Shown here: positions 23,107-34,713 of the stretch, in pieces
Layout of the letters: each line of letters starts with the position of its first letter
Position numbering within the stretch: position 1 is the first letter of the stretch
Assembly (NCBI GenBank): GCA_015143295.1
Contig: CM026562.1
Span: 12,924,041 to 12,988,040 of the forward strand
Reading direction: 5' to 3'
DNA from: Tetracentron sinense
Lineage: Eukaryota; Streptophyta; Magnoliopsida; Trochodendrales; Trochodendraceae
Length of the DNA: 64,000 nt
The notes under the pieces: generated by a model
Seen by the model: only the letters and a program-made list of their open reading frames with translations
Told to the model about the DNA's origin: nothing
The model's database searches: none
Made by a program: the position numbers and the translations under genes

Positions 23107-24335
23107 TGTAAATCCCTAAATAGGTGTTGGCAAATTCCGTGATCATTAGATAGGTCAGTTGAGTCGAGTCGTCGAGTCATGTTTAACTTGTCAAAAGAGA
23201 AGAGCTAAAGCTTAAGGAAGATTGAAGAAAGTGAAGGACAAAGCTTCTACTCCGGATCTAGACAGGTAATGGACTTAGAGACCCTACCTAGGTTGGATTT
23301 GACTTAGATAACCCTAAAAATACCTAGGAGGATAGTTTTAAGCCTACCAAAGATATTTGATCTTAGTTGAATCAAATAAAAATAAAATGAAAATGGTTTT
23401 GGCAAAAATTCTGTCTCAACCGATCGCTCGGTATTGCGACCGATCGATCGGTGGCCTACCGAGCGATCGGTGGCTATCGACTGGACCAAATTTTTGTATG
23501 GGGAAATTTTCCAGAGAGATGATTTATGACCGAGCGATCGGTCATTAAAACCGATCGATCCGTTGTGAACCGAGCGATCGGTAGTGAGCACCGATCGATC
23601 GGTCCCCGTAAAAAGAATTTTTCTTTTTCTGGATTCTTTTTTTAACCCTATATAAACAACTTTTGAGAGACCTAATTCGGGTCTTTGATATTTTTTGAAA
23701 GAGTAGAGGTCTGAGAAACTCTTCTAAGGTTTTTCTTATTGCTTTTATTAGATCTTTGTTGATCCCTCATCTTTCTAAGATCCTAGAGAATGCAAGTATA
23801 GATTTAAATCTTTGATCTTGCATTGTGTGATCCCAGATCTGTATGAGATCCCTCTAGGGTTTGAAAATTTACTAAATTGATTCACAACCCTACACCTTGT
23901 GTGTGTCCGGTGTTTGATCCGGAGCCTTCGTGGAAGGAGATCGATCGTGTGTGATCGTGGATTTGAAGTCGCTTGAAAAGATTTGGTCGGTGTGGAACCG
24001 AAGCTGCTAAGGCGGAGATCGAACCTGCTGGTTCGTGGAAATCAAGAGTAAGAGTCTATACCTAGGAACGTCGTTTCTGTTTTGGTAAGGTCTTGTCTTG
24101 TACTTGATATCTTTTTATAGTGAAGTTTATTGTTGGACAAGGTCCCGTGGTTTTTTTCCCGTTAGGGTTTTCCACGTAAAAATCTTCTGTGTTTGATTTG
24201 TGTGGATTGTCTGATTGAATTAATCATTGATTACTAAACATATTAATTGAAAAATTAAAATTGGTTAAAAATTATTAGATAGACCTATTCACCCCCCCTC
24301 TAGGTCTTAGAGATCATTGATCTGGATAAATTTCA
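23107..24335 (+). repeat. Sirevirus LTR1 (1,229 bp)
   Basis: TGTAAATCCC to AAATTTCA. It contains seven palindromes and a TATA box (next entry), and the C-rich run before CTCTAGGTC near its end. It differs from LTR2 by small changes, for example one extra T near 23396. Confidence 0.92.
23419..23656 (+). promoter_or_regulatory. Seven-palindrome array and TATA box of young Sirevirus LTR
   Basis: Seven 14-mers of the form ACCGATCGATCGGT, or with one GAGC/GCTC variant half, at 23419, 23439, 23458, 23529, 23550, 23569 and 23590. Start-to-start spacings are 20, 19, 71, 21, 19 and 21. TATATAAA is at 23649-23656. Identical arrays start at 28417 (TATA 28647) and 38328 (TATA 38558). Spacing near two helical turns suggests sites on one DNA face for a dimeric protein. 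Confidence 0.75.
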
Positions 24336-24350
24336 ATTGGTATCAGAGCT
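24336..24350 (+). other. Primer-binding site, unit A
   Basis: ATTGGTATCAGAGCT directly follows LTR1 and is complementary to the initiator tRNA-Met 3' end. The same site follows LTR2 at 29334-29348. Confidence 0.92.
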
Positions 24351-24396
24351 TGTTCACTGATAAGGCTAATCCCTTAAGTGTGATCCTGTATTATCC

Positions 24397-26351
24397 GTGA
24401 TCATGAGTACTCTAAGAGAAGGAGGATCCGTCTCTCGTCCACCACTTTTTGATGGAAATAATTATGCATACTGGAAAGCTAGAATGAGAGCCTTTCTCAA
24501 ATCTATAGACGAGAGAATTTGGATGTCTATACAGAATGAGTGGACTACGCCCATAAAAACTGTAGGTGATTTGACTGTCGTCAAATATTCTGATGAATGG
24601 ACCAGAGAAGAGCTTGATTCAAGTGGATGGAACACTAAAGGTCTCAATGCTATCTTTACTGCAGTCACTGCTGAGGAATTCAGACGAATTTCTTCATGTG
24701 AAACAGCAAAGGAGGCTTGGGACATTCTTGAAATTACCCATGAGGGTACTACCACTGTTAAAATCTCAAAACTCCAAATGTTAACCACCAAATTTGAACA
24801 TTTAAACATGGAAGACAATGACACTTTTGATGAATTCTATGCAAAACTTAGTGACATTGTCAACGCTAGTTTCAATCTAGGTGAGAAAATATCTGAGTCC
24901 AAAATAGTTAGAAAAGTCCTTAGATCTCTCCCAGAAAGATTTCAACCCAAAGTCACTGCAATCGAAGAGAGTAAAATGTTGATTCTCTGAAGATTGAGGA
25001 ATTGGTTGGATCACTCCAAACCTATGAACTCAATCTACGTCCATCCAAGAAGAATAAATCTTTAGCCTTGAAAACCATCAAGGAAACTTTGGATGAGGAT
25101 GACAGTGATGGAGAAATGAATGAGGAAGAAATGGCTCTTTTCGTTAAAAAATTTCGAAAATTTTTTAGAACGAAAAAGAGGTTTAATCCCAAACAGGGAG
25201 GAAAATCTTTTGATAAGTCAAAGTCTAAGCCCTGGGAAAACAAGAAAAATTCCAAAAGTGGCGACAAGAAATCCCAAGGTGTTCAATGTTATGAATGCCA
25301 TGGCTTCGGTCATATTTCACCTAACTGTCCTAACAAGAAGAAGAGTAAGGGCAAGGTGATGAATGCCTGTTGGGATGACAGTGATTCCGAGAATGAAGAA
25401 TCGGACAGTTCCTCTTTAAATGAAGATACTGGAAATCATACGGCTTTCACTGTTTCCCTTACAGGGATTCTTGAGACTACCTCTGCGGTTGATGAAAAGG
25501 ATAGAAGTGATGAGAGTATTCATACTGAGTCTAGTGATGACTTACAAAAGAGTCAAACTGACTCTGAAAGTGAAGAAGATTTGAAAACAACTTATGATAA
25601 GTTGTATGCTGAAAGTTTGAAACTGACTAAAACAAAAATCTCTTTGAGCAAAAAACTCAAACTCATTCAAAATGAAAGAGATATCTGTAAACTAGTAGCA
25701 GAAGAGAAGAGTGCACTAGTTAGTCAGTTGGAAAATGAAAAAGAAGCATTTGTTATAAAAGTTCAATGTCTTTTGGAAGAGAATGTCTCATTGACTAATG
25801 TGGTTAGAAAATTAGAAGTTGAAAGAGACACTTCCATGAAAGAAATTGAAGAGTTAAGAACTCTGCAAATGGAGCTGGAAACTTTTAAAGTTTCTCTTGT
25901 TGATAAGGTGAAATTTCTTGAAAAAGAACATCAAATTACCCTTAAAGACAAGACTGACTTGATTCAGAAGGTCTATACTCTTGAAAAAGAAGTAAGAATG
26001 TTTGGTAACACTAGCTGCCTAGATGAATTAGTTAGAAAGTATGGATCAAATTCTAGTAGATCTGGGATAGGACATGTTGACACACCAACTGGTCCTTTAG
26101 CTGTTGGAACAATGGCTAGTGCAGTGTTTGAGCCAATACATTCTAAACCTAAAGAAAATTTACCTTCTACATCTAGTACTAAGGCTAATACAAATTTTGT
26201 AACGCCTAGAAATACAGCTCCTAGAGTGAATGCTTTTAGGAATCAAATTCCAGTTAGAAGAAATCTTCCTCCTCTACCAAGATTCATACCCACATGTCAT
26301 TTTTGTGGTGTGAGGAGGGTCAAAGAAGGACCAAAATGGTTATGCATTTAG
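24397..26351 (+). pseudogene. gag: Gag of unit A, frameshifted
   Basis: It is nearly identical to the Gag part of 29395-33048. One A is missing from the AAAAA run near 24975, which ends the first frame at 24990; the rest is open from about 25002 to 26351 and includes the first CCHC knuckle and the coiled coil. The second knuckle (CHFCGV) begins at about 26295 but degenerates at once, because the sequence becomes indel-rich from about 26310. No pol follows. Confidence 0.88.
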
Positions 26352-28105
26352 GAGAGCTCCCCGAAATGGTTCATGGAACCAAAATCTAAGTCAAGGGACT
26401 CTTCAAAGGCAGATTCAGGCACTGCTGGAGAAGCGCAAAAGGCTTTGGCTGTAAATTGGTAAAAAACAAGGGTAAAGCCCATCTTCCCATGCCAGTCATC
26501 ATATTCTTTTCAATAAATCTCGGCCGCTCAAACTTTACAGTGAATATTTTAGCAAAAAAAGGCTATCATGGTTGAGCGTGGAATTCAAAGTTGGGATTTT
26601 CGATTTTCTTCCTAAAATCCTACCGATCGGAAAGGGGAAGGTATTATCCATCTATCAGGTCAGCTCCTATTCGGGTGGTTTCCAGGATTTTATCCAATTT
26701 TTCTGAAATCAACTTGAAAACTTGGGTCTTTCAAACTAAAGCTTTAGAAAATGGTGGTAATAATCCTGTTTAATTGCTTGCTATTCTGTTGGTCCTCGAG
26801 TTCTAGAATGCTTATTATCCTATAGATATAAGACGATGAGGATAAAGAACCCATGGAACAAGTGTTACCTTTCTAAAGTCGGCACTCCTTCATTTTGGGT
26901 TGGTTATCCATTTTGAAGTGTCTAAACTAACTAGGGGATGCAAGAATTGTAAACCTAGTATGTAATGAGTGACAATATCCACCCAAAGGTAACCAATACT
27001 GTAGACCGTAGGAAGAAAGGAGCTCGATTCTATTCAGTCTTCTTGTGGGATGATATTGATCTGGAGACATTTTATCGATTTGATGGATCCAAGCTCATCG
27101 ATCTGACACTTGTAGTTGGAGCCCTTCCCTTTGGATCTCTGAGCACAAACCTTATTGGTGTACAAGGGGGATTTGCACTCCGGTGCTCCTACTCGGGTAC
27201 CTAGAGGTCCAATCAATAATAAAAAGACCTATCTCAGAGTTTCTCACATGCCCAGTCGAGATACAGAGAGGAGGGAGCAAGAAGTTGGTGAGGTGTTGGG
27301 TCATCTCGTCCTACACCAACCACTTGGATGATCTTGGGAGCGATGATGGAGAGAGCAGATGGATCTCCGGACTCATATTTCTTCATACGAGGGAGTTTAC
27401 TACAAGGTTCGTGGTAGACTGTATCTCCTCGATGCAGCCGTGCTAGGGCTAGGAGTACAGAGAGTACTGTTCGAGATTTTCCGTGGGGCTTACTATGAGT
27501 CACAGTCTCAACTTCTGATGATGACCAGGAGTGATAGTTCGTGAGTAGTAGTTTATCTCTAGTCAAGTATCAGTTTTTATTTGACATTTTGATGTATTTT
27601 GTCTTGGTTGGTACTTCGTACAAACCTACTGGATATATTGACTTGTTATGGATGTATAACTTGAATGGGTTATGCTCAATTATTTCTATCTTCGCTCATT
27701 TTAATGATTTATGCATTCCTTTTCTAATCCACCTTTGGCATTTCGAGCCAAAAAGGGGGAGAATGTTTACATGGTATTAAGATGTCATGGATGATGGAGA
27801 GACCTGTTATGGATTGTGGAATTGTGAATGGTTATACATGTTTTCATGAATGTTTTGAATGGTGATACATGTTTTCATTCTTATCCTATTGCTTATTTCC
27901 CATGCTTCACAGGTTTTTGATTTAGCATGTGCAGGCAAACAGGTTCTAAGTTTGGTAAATCATGACAAGTTAACATGTCAAAAGTCATGTAATTATTTTG
28001 AGTCATGTAAAGGTCAATTTTCCATTTTTTGAATCAATTGAGAAAATTTGAACCTAGTATTATGAATTAGTCTTGTTTTGTCCCGGAATTGCCAAAGGGG
28101 GAGAT
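26352..28105 (+). pseudogene. Pol-deleted, indel-rich internal part of unit A with third-ORF remnant
   Basis: After a little Gag-pol sequence (to about 26422, matching about 31412) the sequence jumps to third-ORF sequence equivalent to about 36342, removing roughly 4.9 kb of protease, integrase, RT and RNase H. From about 26310 to 28075 it carries many one-base insertions and deletions relative to unit B, while the flanking gag and LTR2 are almost perfect copies. Purine tracts at about 27754 and 28095 survive. Confidence 0.8.
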
Positions 28106-29333
28106 TGTAAATCCCTAAATAGGTGTTGGCAAATTCCGTGATCATTAGATAGGTCAGTTGAGTCGAGTCGTCGAGTCATGTTTAACTTGTCAGAAGAGAA
28201 GAGCTAAAGCTTAAGGAAGATTGAAGAAAGTGAAGGACAAAGCTTCTACTCCGGATCTAGACAGGTAATGGACTTAGAGACCCTACCTAGGTTGGATTTG
28301 ACTTAGATAACCCTAAAAATACCTAGGAGGATAGTTTTAAGCCTACCAAAGATATTTGATCTTAGTTGAATCAAATAAAAATAAAATGAAAATGGTTTGG
28401 CAAAAATTCTGTCTCAACCGATCGCTCGGTATTGCGACCGATCGATCGGTGGCCTACCGAGCGATCGGTGGCTATCGACTGGACCAAATTTTTGTATGGG
28501 GAAATTTTCCAGAGAGATGATTTATGACCGAGCGATCGGTCATTAGAACCGATCGATCCGTTGTGAACCGAGCGATCGGTAGTGAGCACCGATCGATCGG
28601 TCCCCGTAAAAAGAATTTTTCTTTTTCTGGATTCTTTTTTTAACCCTATATAAACAACTTTTGAGAGACCTAATTCGGGTCTTTGATATTTTTTGAAAGA
28701 GTAGAGGTCTGAGAAACTCTTCTAAGGTTTTTCTTATTGCTTTTATTAGATCTTTGTTGATCCCTCATCTTTCTAAGATCCTAGAGAATGCAAGTATAGA
28801 TTTAAATCTTTGATCTTGCATTGTGTGATCTCAGATCTGTATGAGATCCCTCTAGGGTTTGAAAATTTACTAAATTGATTCACAACCCTACACCTTGTGT
28901 GTGTCCGGTGTTTGATCCGGAGCCTTCGTGGAAGGAGATCGATCGTGTGTGATCGTGGATTTGAAGTAGCTTGAAAAGATTTGGTCGGTGTGGAACCGAA
29001 GCTGCTAAGGCGGAGATCGAACCTGCTGGTTCGTGGAAATCAAGAGTAAGAGTCTATACCTAGGAACGTCGTTTCTGTTTTGGTAAGGTCTTGTCTTGTA
29101 CTTGATATCTTTTTATAGTGAAGTTTATTGCTGGACAAGGTCCCGTGGTTTTTTTCCCGTTAGGGTTTTCCACGTAAAAATCTTCTGTGTTTGATTTGTG
29201 TGGATTGTCTGATTGAATTAATCATTGATTACTAAACATATTAATTGAAAAATTAAAATTGGTTAGAAATTATTAGATAGACCTATTCACCCCCCCTCTA
29301 GGTCTTAGAGATCATTGATCTGGATAAATTTCA
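28106..29333 (+). repeat. Sirevirus LTR2 (shared, 1,228 bp)
   Basis: The 3' LTR of unit A and 5' LTR of unit B at the same time. It is preceded by the polypurine tract CAAAGGGGGAGAT and followed by a primer-binding site. It is identical to LTR3 except for about one base (GAAGTAGC against GAAGTCGC). Palindromes from 28417; TATA at 28647. Confidence 0.92.
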
Positions 29334-29394
29334 ATTGGTATCAGAGCTTGTTCACTGATAAGGCTAATCCCTTAAGTGTGATCCTGTATTATCC

Positions 29395-32300
29395 GTGATC
29401 ATGAGTACTCTAAGAGAAGGAGGATCCGTCTCTCGTCCACCACTTTTTGATGGAAATAATTATGCATACTGGAAAACTAGAATGAGAGCCTTTCTCAAAT
29501 CTATAGACGAGAGAATTTGGATGTCTATACAGAATGGGTGGACTACGCCCATAAAAACTGTAGGTGATTTGACTGTCGTCAAATATTCTGATGAATGGAC
29601 CAGAGAAGAGCTTGATTCAAGTGGATGGAACACTAAAGGTCTCAATGCTATCTTTACTGCAGTCACTGCTGAGGAATTCAGACGAATTTCTTCATGTGAA
29701 ACAGCAAAGGAGGCTTGGGACATTCTTGAAATTACCCATGAGGGTACTACCACTGTTAAAATCTCAAAACTCCAAATGTTAACCACCAAATTTGAACATT
29801 TAAACATGGAAGACAATGACACTTTTGATGAATTCTATGCAAAACTTAGTGACATTGTCAACGCTAGTTTCAATCTAGGTGAGAAAATATCTGAGTCCAA
29901 AATAGTTAGAAAAGTCCTTAGATCTCTCCCAGAAAGATTTCAACCCAAAGTCACTGCAATCGAAGAGAGTAAAAATGTTGATTCTCTGAAGATTGAGGAA
30001 TTGGTTGGATCACTCCAAACCTATGAACTCAATCTACGTCCATCCAAGAAGAATAAATCTTTAGCCTTGAAAACCATCAAGGAAACTTTGGATGAGGATG
30101 ACAGTGATGGAGAAATGAATGAGGAAGAAATGGCTCTTTTCGTTAAAAAATTTCGAAAATTTTTTAGAACGAAAAAGAGGTTTAATCCCAAACAGGGAGG
30201 AAAATCTTTTGATAAGTCAAAGTCTAAGCCCTGGGAAAACAAGAAAAATTCCAAAAGTGGCGACAAGAAATCCCAAGGTGTTCAATGTTATGAATGCCAT
30301 GGCTTCGGTCATATTTCACCTAACTGTCCTAACAAGAAGAAGAGTAAGGGCAAGGTGATGAATGCCTGTTGGGATGACAGTGATTCCGAGAATGAAGAAT
30401 CGGACAGTTCCTCTTTAAATGAAGATACTGGAAATCATACGGCTTTCACTGTTTCCCTTACAGGGATTCTTGAGACTACCTCTGCGGTTGATGAAAAGGA
30501 TAGAAGTGATGAGAGTATTCATACTGAGTCTAGTGATGACTTACAAAAGAGTCAAACTGACTCTGAAAGTGAAGAAGATTTGAAAACAACTTATGATAAG
30601 TTGTATGCTGAAAGTTTGAAACTGACTAAAACAAAAATCTCTTTGAGCAAAAAACTCAAACTCATTCAAAATGAAAGAGATATCTGTAAACTAGTAGCAG
30701 AAGAGAAGAGTGCACTAGTTAGTCAGTTGGAAAATGAAAAAGAAGCATTTGTTATAAAAGTTCAATGTCTTTTGGAAGAGAATGTCTCATTGACTAATGT
30801 GGTTAGAAAATTAGAAGTTGAAAGAGACACTTCCATGAAAGAAATTGAAGAGTTAAGAACTCTGCAAATGGAGCTGGAAACTTTTAAAGTTTCTCTTGTT
30901 GATAAGGTGAAATTTCTTGAAAAAGAACATCAAATTACCCTTAAAGACAAGACTGACTTGATTCAGAAGGTCTATACTCTTGAAAAAGAAGTAAGAATGT
31001 TTGGTAACACTAGCTGCCTAGATGAATTAGTTAGAAAGTATGGATCAAATTCTAGTAGATCTGGGATAGGACATGTTGACACACCAACTGGTCCTTTAGC
31101 TGTTGGAACAATGGCTAGTGCAGTGTTTGAGCCAATACATTCTAAACCTAAAGAAAATTTACCTTCTACATCTAGTACTAAGGCTAATACAAATTTTGTA
31201 ACACCTAGAAATACAGCTCCTAGAGTGAATGCTTTTAGGAATCAAATTCCAGTTAGAAGAAATCTTCCTCCTCTACCAAGATTCATACCCACATGTCATT
31301 TTTGTGGTGTGAGAGGTCACATACGACCAAATTGTTATGCATTTAGGAGAGCTCCCAGAAATGGTTCATGGAACCAAAATCAAAGTCAAGGGACTCTTCA
31401 AAGGCAGATTCAGGTTCTAACTGAAAAATCTAGAATGTTGAACGATGATGTTAATAGAATTGCTCAAATCTCTAGAACAAGAACTGGTCAATTTATTCCA
31501 AATGATTATTCAAGAGGAAATAATTTGATTTATCAAAAAACTAGAACTGAACAAAACAGAAAAAGGTCAAGGAGGACAAAAAGGAAAAAGGTCTCTACTA
31601 CACAGATTAATGATCCAAGATCTAAACAAAGTTTAAAGACTGTGTATGTAAGAAAGGAAGACCTTAAGTGCTTTGTCATTCATACTGCCTTGAAAGCCCA
31701 AAACACAGAAATGTGGTACTTCGACAGTGGGTGTTCTCGGCATATGACAGGTAACAAGTCCTTATTTATTCAATTTGAGGACTGTCCTGATGGGACTGTT
31801 ACTTTTGGTGACGGAAGCAAGTCTTTAGTCAAAGGAAAGGGTATCATCGATTCACCAGGCATACCTAAATTGAAAGATGCCTTGTTTGTTGAAGGACTGA
31901 AAGCTAATTTAATTAGCATAAGTCAACTATGTGATGATAATCATGCTGTGCACTTTACCCAAAATAAATGCTTAGTCATTAATGGTAAAGGTAAGTGTGT
32001 TCTAGAAGGATTGAGAACCACCGACAATTGCTACGGCTTAACTCCCAGTCCTATTCCCTCAAATGTCTGTTATAAGACTAGAATTGAGGAGGTTGATTTG
32101 TGGCACCGAAGACTAGGTCACATGAATTTCAAAGACCTATGTAAAATCTCTAAGCAAGAGCTTGTGAGAGGTGTTCCCAAACTAGGAAAGCCTTCTACTG
32201 CTGTGTGTGGGCAATGCCAAATTGGTAAACAAATTAGGACCCCACATAAGAAGACTTCAAGTATTGCTACTTCATATCCACTGGAATTAATTCATATGGA

Positions 32301-33048
32301 CCTTATGGGTCCTACAAGAACTGAAAGTCTAGGTGGAAAGCGATACATCCTAGTCATGGTTGATGATTTCTCTAGAATGTCATGGGTGGCATTTATAAGA
32401 GAGAAATCCGATGCTTTTGACAATTTCAAAAGTATTTGCCTGAAAATTCAAAATGAGAAAAGATGCCCAATCACTCGAATTCGAAGTGATCATGGAAAGG
32501 AGTTTGAAAACTCTAAGTACAACGACTTTTGTGATGAGTCGGGTATCAAACATGAATTTTCTGCACCTATTACACCTCAGCAGAATGGTGTAGTAGAGAG
32601 GAAGAACAGGGTTCTCCAAGAGATGGCTAAAGTTATGCTTCATAGCAACAATCTAGCTTCTCATTTCTGGGCTGAGGCAGTTCACACTGCTTGCTATATA
32701 GTTAATAGAGTTTTTGTAAGACCTGGAACAAGGAAAACCCCATATGAGTTGTGGAATAACAAGAAACCTAGTGTCAAGTACTTTCGAGAATTCGGAAGTA
32801 AATGCTATATCCTTAAGGATAGAGAGCAACTGGGCAAATTTGAATCCCGGAGTGATGAAGGGATATTTCTTGGGTATTCCACCAACAGTAGAGCTTATCG
32901 AGTGTATAACTTGAGAACCTCTACAATTATGGAGTCCATAAATGTAGTTGTGGATGACTCCGGTGTTGAAAATGTGCAACGTGAGGATGATGAAAATGCT
33001 GAAAATGTAAATGTTGAAATTATTTCAACACCACCTATTGATAAGTAA
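29395..33048 (+). CDS. gag-pol: Sirevirus Gag-protease-integrase polyprotein (1,217 residues)
   Basis: ATG 29395 lies about 60 bp after the PBS; a second Met (MST) follows two codons later. The Gag capsid domain is at about residues 60-215. There are two CCHC knuckles, at 298-311 (CYEC) and 634-647 (CHFC), with a long charged coiled coil between (about 395-540). The protease DSG is at 777-779. A pre-integrase HHCC zinc site has H904, H909, C938 and C941. The integrase catalytic D969, D1032 and E1068 have the canonical 35-residue D-E spacing. GIFLGYSTNSRAYRV marks the integrase C-terminus. The frame ends at TAA 33046-33048, and the same frame stays open beyond it into RT, so this looks like a premature stop in one long gag-pol frame, although programmed readthrough cannot be excluded. 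Confidence 0.93.
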   Translation: MIMSTLREGGSVSRPPLFDGNNYAYWKTRMRAFLKSIDERIWMSIQNGWTTPIKTVGDLTVVKYSDEWTREELDSSGWNTKGLNAIFTAVTAEEFRRISSCETAKEAWDILEITHEGTTTVKISKLQMLTTKFEHLNMEDNDTFDEFYAKLSDIVNASFNLGEKISESKIVRKVLRSLPERFQPKVTAIEESKNVDSLKIEELVGSLQTYELNLRPSKKNKSLALKTIKETLDEDDSDGEMNEEEMALFVKKFRKFFRTKKRFNPKQGGKSFDKSKSKPWENKKNSKSGDKKSQGVQCYECHGFGHISPNCPNKKKSKGKVMNACWDDSDSENEESDSSSLNEDTGNHTAFTVSLTGILETTSAVDEKDRSDESIHTESSDDLQKSQTDSESEEDLKTTYDKLYAESLKLTKTKISLSKKLKLIQNERDICKLVAEEKSALVSQLENEKEAFVIKVQCLLEENVSLTNVVRKLEVERDTSMKEIEELRTLQMELETFKVSLVDKVKFLEKEHQITLKDKTDLIQKVYTLEKEVRMFGNTSCLDELVRKYGSNSSRSGIGHVDTPTGPLAVGTMASAVFEPIHSKPKENLPSTSSTKANTNFVTPRNTAPRVNAFRNQIPVRRNLPPLPRFIPTCHFCGVRGHIRPNCYAFRRAPRNGSWNQNQSQGTLQRQIQVLTEKSRMLNDDVNRIAQISRTRTGQFIPNDYSRGNNLIYQKTRTEQNRKRSRRTKRKKVSTTQINDPRSKQSLKTVYVRKEDLKCFVIHTALKAQNTEMWYFDSGCSRHMTGNKSLFIQFEDCPDGTVTFGDGSKSLVKGKGIIDSPGIPKLKDALFVEGLKANLISISQLCDDNHAVHFTQNKCLVINGKGKCVLEGLRTTDNCYGLTPSPIPSNVCYKTRIEEVDLWHRRLGHMNFKDLCKISKQELVRGVPKLGKPSTAVCGQCQIGKQIRTPHKKTSSIATSYPLELIHMDLMGPTRTESLGGKRYILVMVDDFSRMSWVAFIREKSDAFDNFKSICLKIQNEKRCPITRIRSDHGKEFENSKYNDFCDESGIKHEFSAPITPQQNGVVERKNRVLQEMAKVMLHSNNLASHFWAEAVHTACYIVNRVFVRPGTRKTPYELWNNKKPSVKYFREFGSKCYILKDREQLGKFESRSDEGIFLGYSTNSRAYRVYNLRTSTIMESINVVVDDSGVENVQREDDENAENVNVEIISTPPIDK

Positions 33049-34713
33049 ACATCTCCATCAAAACTTACACATCCTAGGGTCATGAGTCCTCACACCCCCA
33101 CTGATATAATTGGTGATGTTGAAAGTGGAGTGAGAACGAGGAAACAAATAGAAAATGAAGTTAGCTATATTTGCTATACTTCATCTTTTGAACCCAAGAA
33201 TGTAACTGAAGCTCTTGCAGATGATAATTGGATAAATGCAATGCAAGAAGAGTTACTTCAGTTTACTAGGAATGATGTTTGGTATTTAGTACCTAGGCCT
33301 AACAATACAAATGTGATAGGTACCAAATGGATTTTCAAGAACAAATCTGATGAAAAAGGTACTATCATAAGAAATAAGGCTAGGTTAGTTGCACAAGGAT
33401 ACACCCAAATTGAAGGTATTGACTTCGATGAAACTTTTGCTCCTGTAGCCAGGCTAGAATCAATAAGAATTCTTCTAGCTGTGGCTTGCCATATGAAATT
33501 CAAACTTTTTCAAATGGATGTTAAGAGTGCCTTTCTGAATGGCATTCTACATGAAGAAGTCTATGTAGAACAACCAAAAGGGTTTGAAGATCCACATCAC
33601 CTTGATCAAGTTTATCGACTAAAAAGGGCCCTCTATGGTTTAAAGCAAGCTCCAAGAGCTTGGTATGAGAGGCTGACTACTTATCTCTTGGAAAACGGAT
33701 TTTCGAGAGGGGGAGTAGACAGAACCCTTTTCATAAAGAATGTGAAAGGTGATATTGTCATCGCCCAGATATATGTTGATGACATAGTATTTGGTTCCAC
33801 ATTAGACTTACATGCTCATTCATTTGCTGAACAAATGAAAAATGAATTTGAAATGAGCATGGTTGGTGAGCTAAGTTTCTTCCTTGGTCTTCAGATCAAG
33901 CAATTGGATTCTGGGATCTCAGTATCTCAAATCAAATATGCAAAAAATCTAGTGAAGAAATTTGGAATGAGTTCTGCTAAGCATGCTAGGACTCCTATGA
34001 GTACTACTATAAAGCTTAGTAAAGATACTTCAGGGAAGGATGTCGATCAGACTAATTATAGAAGCATGATTGGTAGTTTGCTCTACCTAACTGCTACTAG
34101 ACCCGACATAGCCTTTAGTGTTGGAGCATGTGCCCGTTATCAAGCAAATCCCAAAGAGTCTCACTTAGTTGCTGTCAAGCGTATCATTCGCTATGTGAGT
34201 GGAACTATGTCCTTAGGCCTCTGGTATTCTTTCGATACAAATGTCATTGTTGTGGGGTATTCCGATGCTGATTGGGCTGGAAATACTGATGATAGGAAGA
34301 GCACCTCCGGCGGGTGTGTCTATATTGGAAACTGCTTGGTTGCTTGGCTTAGCAAAAAGCAGAATTCCATTTCCCTATCTACAGCCGAGGCTGAGTATAT
34401 AGCAGCTGGTAGTTGTTGCACCCAACTTCTATGGATGAAACAGATGTTGAAGGATTATGGGATTGATCAAAGCACTATGATTGTGTATTGTGATAACACA
34501 AGTGCAATCAATATCTCCAAAAATCCTGTGCAACACTCTCGCACAAAGCATATAGACATTAGGCATCACTTCATCCGTGATCTTGTTGAGCAAAAAGTTG
34601 TCTATTGAGTATGTCCAAACAGAGAATCAATATGCGGACATTCTCACAAAACCTTTAGATTCCCTTAGGTTTGAACTCCTTAGGAAATCCATCGGTTTGT
34701 GCGGAGTTGAGTA
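33049..34713 (+). pseudogene. pol: Sirevirus reverse transcriptase and RNase H
   Basis: It continues in the same frame as the upstream polyprotein after one TAA. Counted from Met 33082: RT motifs [23 protein letters not shown] (Asp 146), [16 protein letters not shown] at 231-234 and FFLGLQIKQ. RNase H has Asp 395 (YSDADWAG), Glu 436 (TAEAEY) and Asp 471 (YCDNTSA). A small indel near 34596 shifts the frame after DLVEQKV and creates a stop at 34608; the conserved tail (YADILTKPL and onward) is encoded in the next frame to about 34713. All catalytic residues are present, but the last 35-40 residues are out of frame. Confidence 0.9.

Noticed and set aside
23304-23591. Arg/Ser-rich frame in LTR1 repeated in LTR2 and LTR3
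   Set aside because: It is produced by the palindrome array (repeats of DRSVG/SIG) and shifts with a one-base indel.
23419-23603. CRISPR-like array of short repeats
   Set aside because: Repeats are palindromes with irregular spacers, in a plant LTR; no cas genes and the array is copied in all three LTRs.
27234-27566. 110-residue minus-strand frame
   Set aside because: It lies in the indel-rich third-ORF remnant of unit A, antisense, with no counterpart in unit B.
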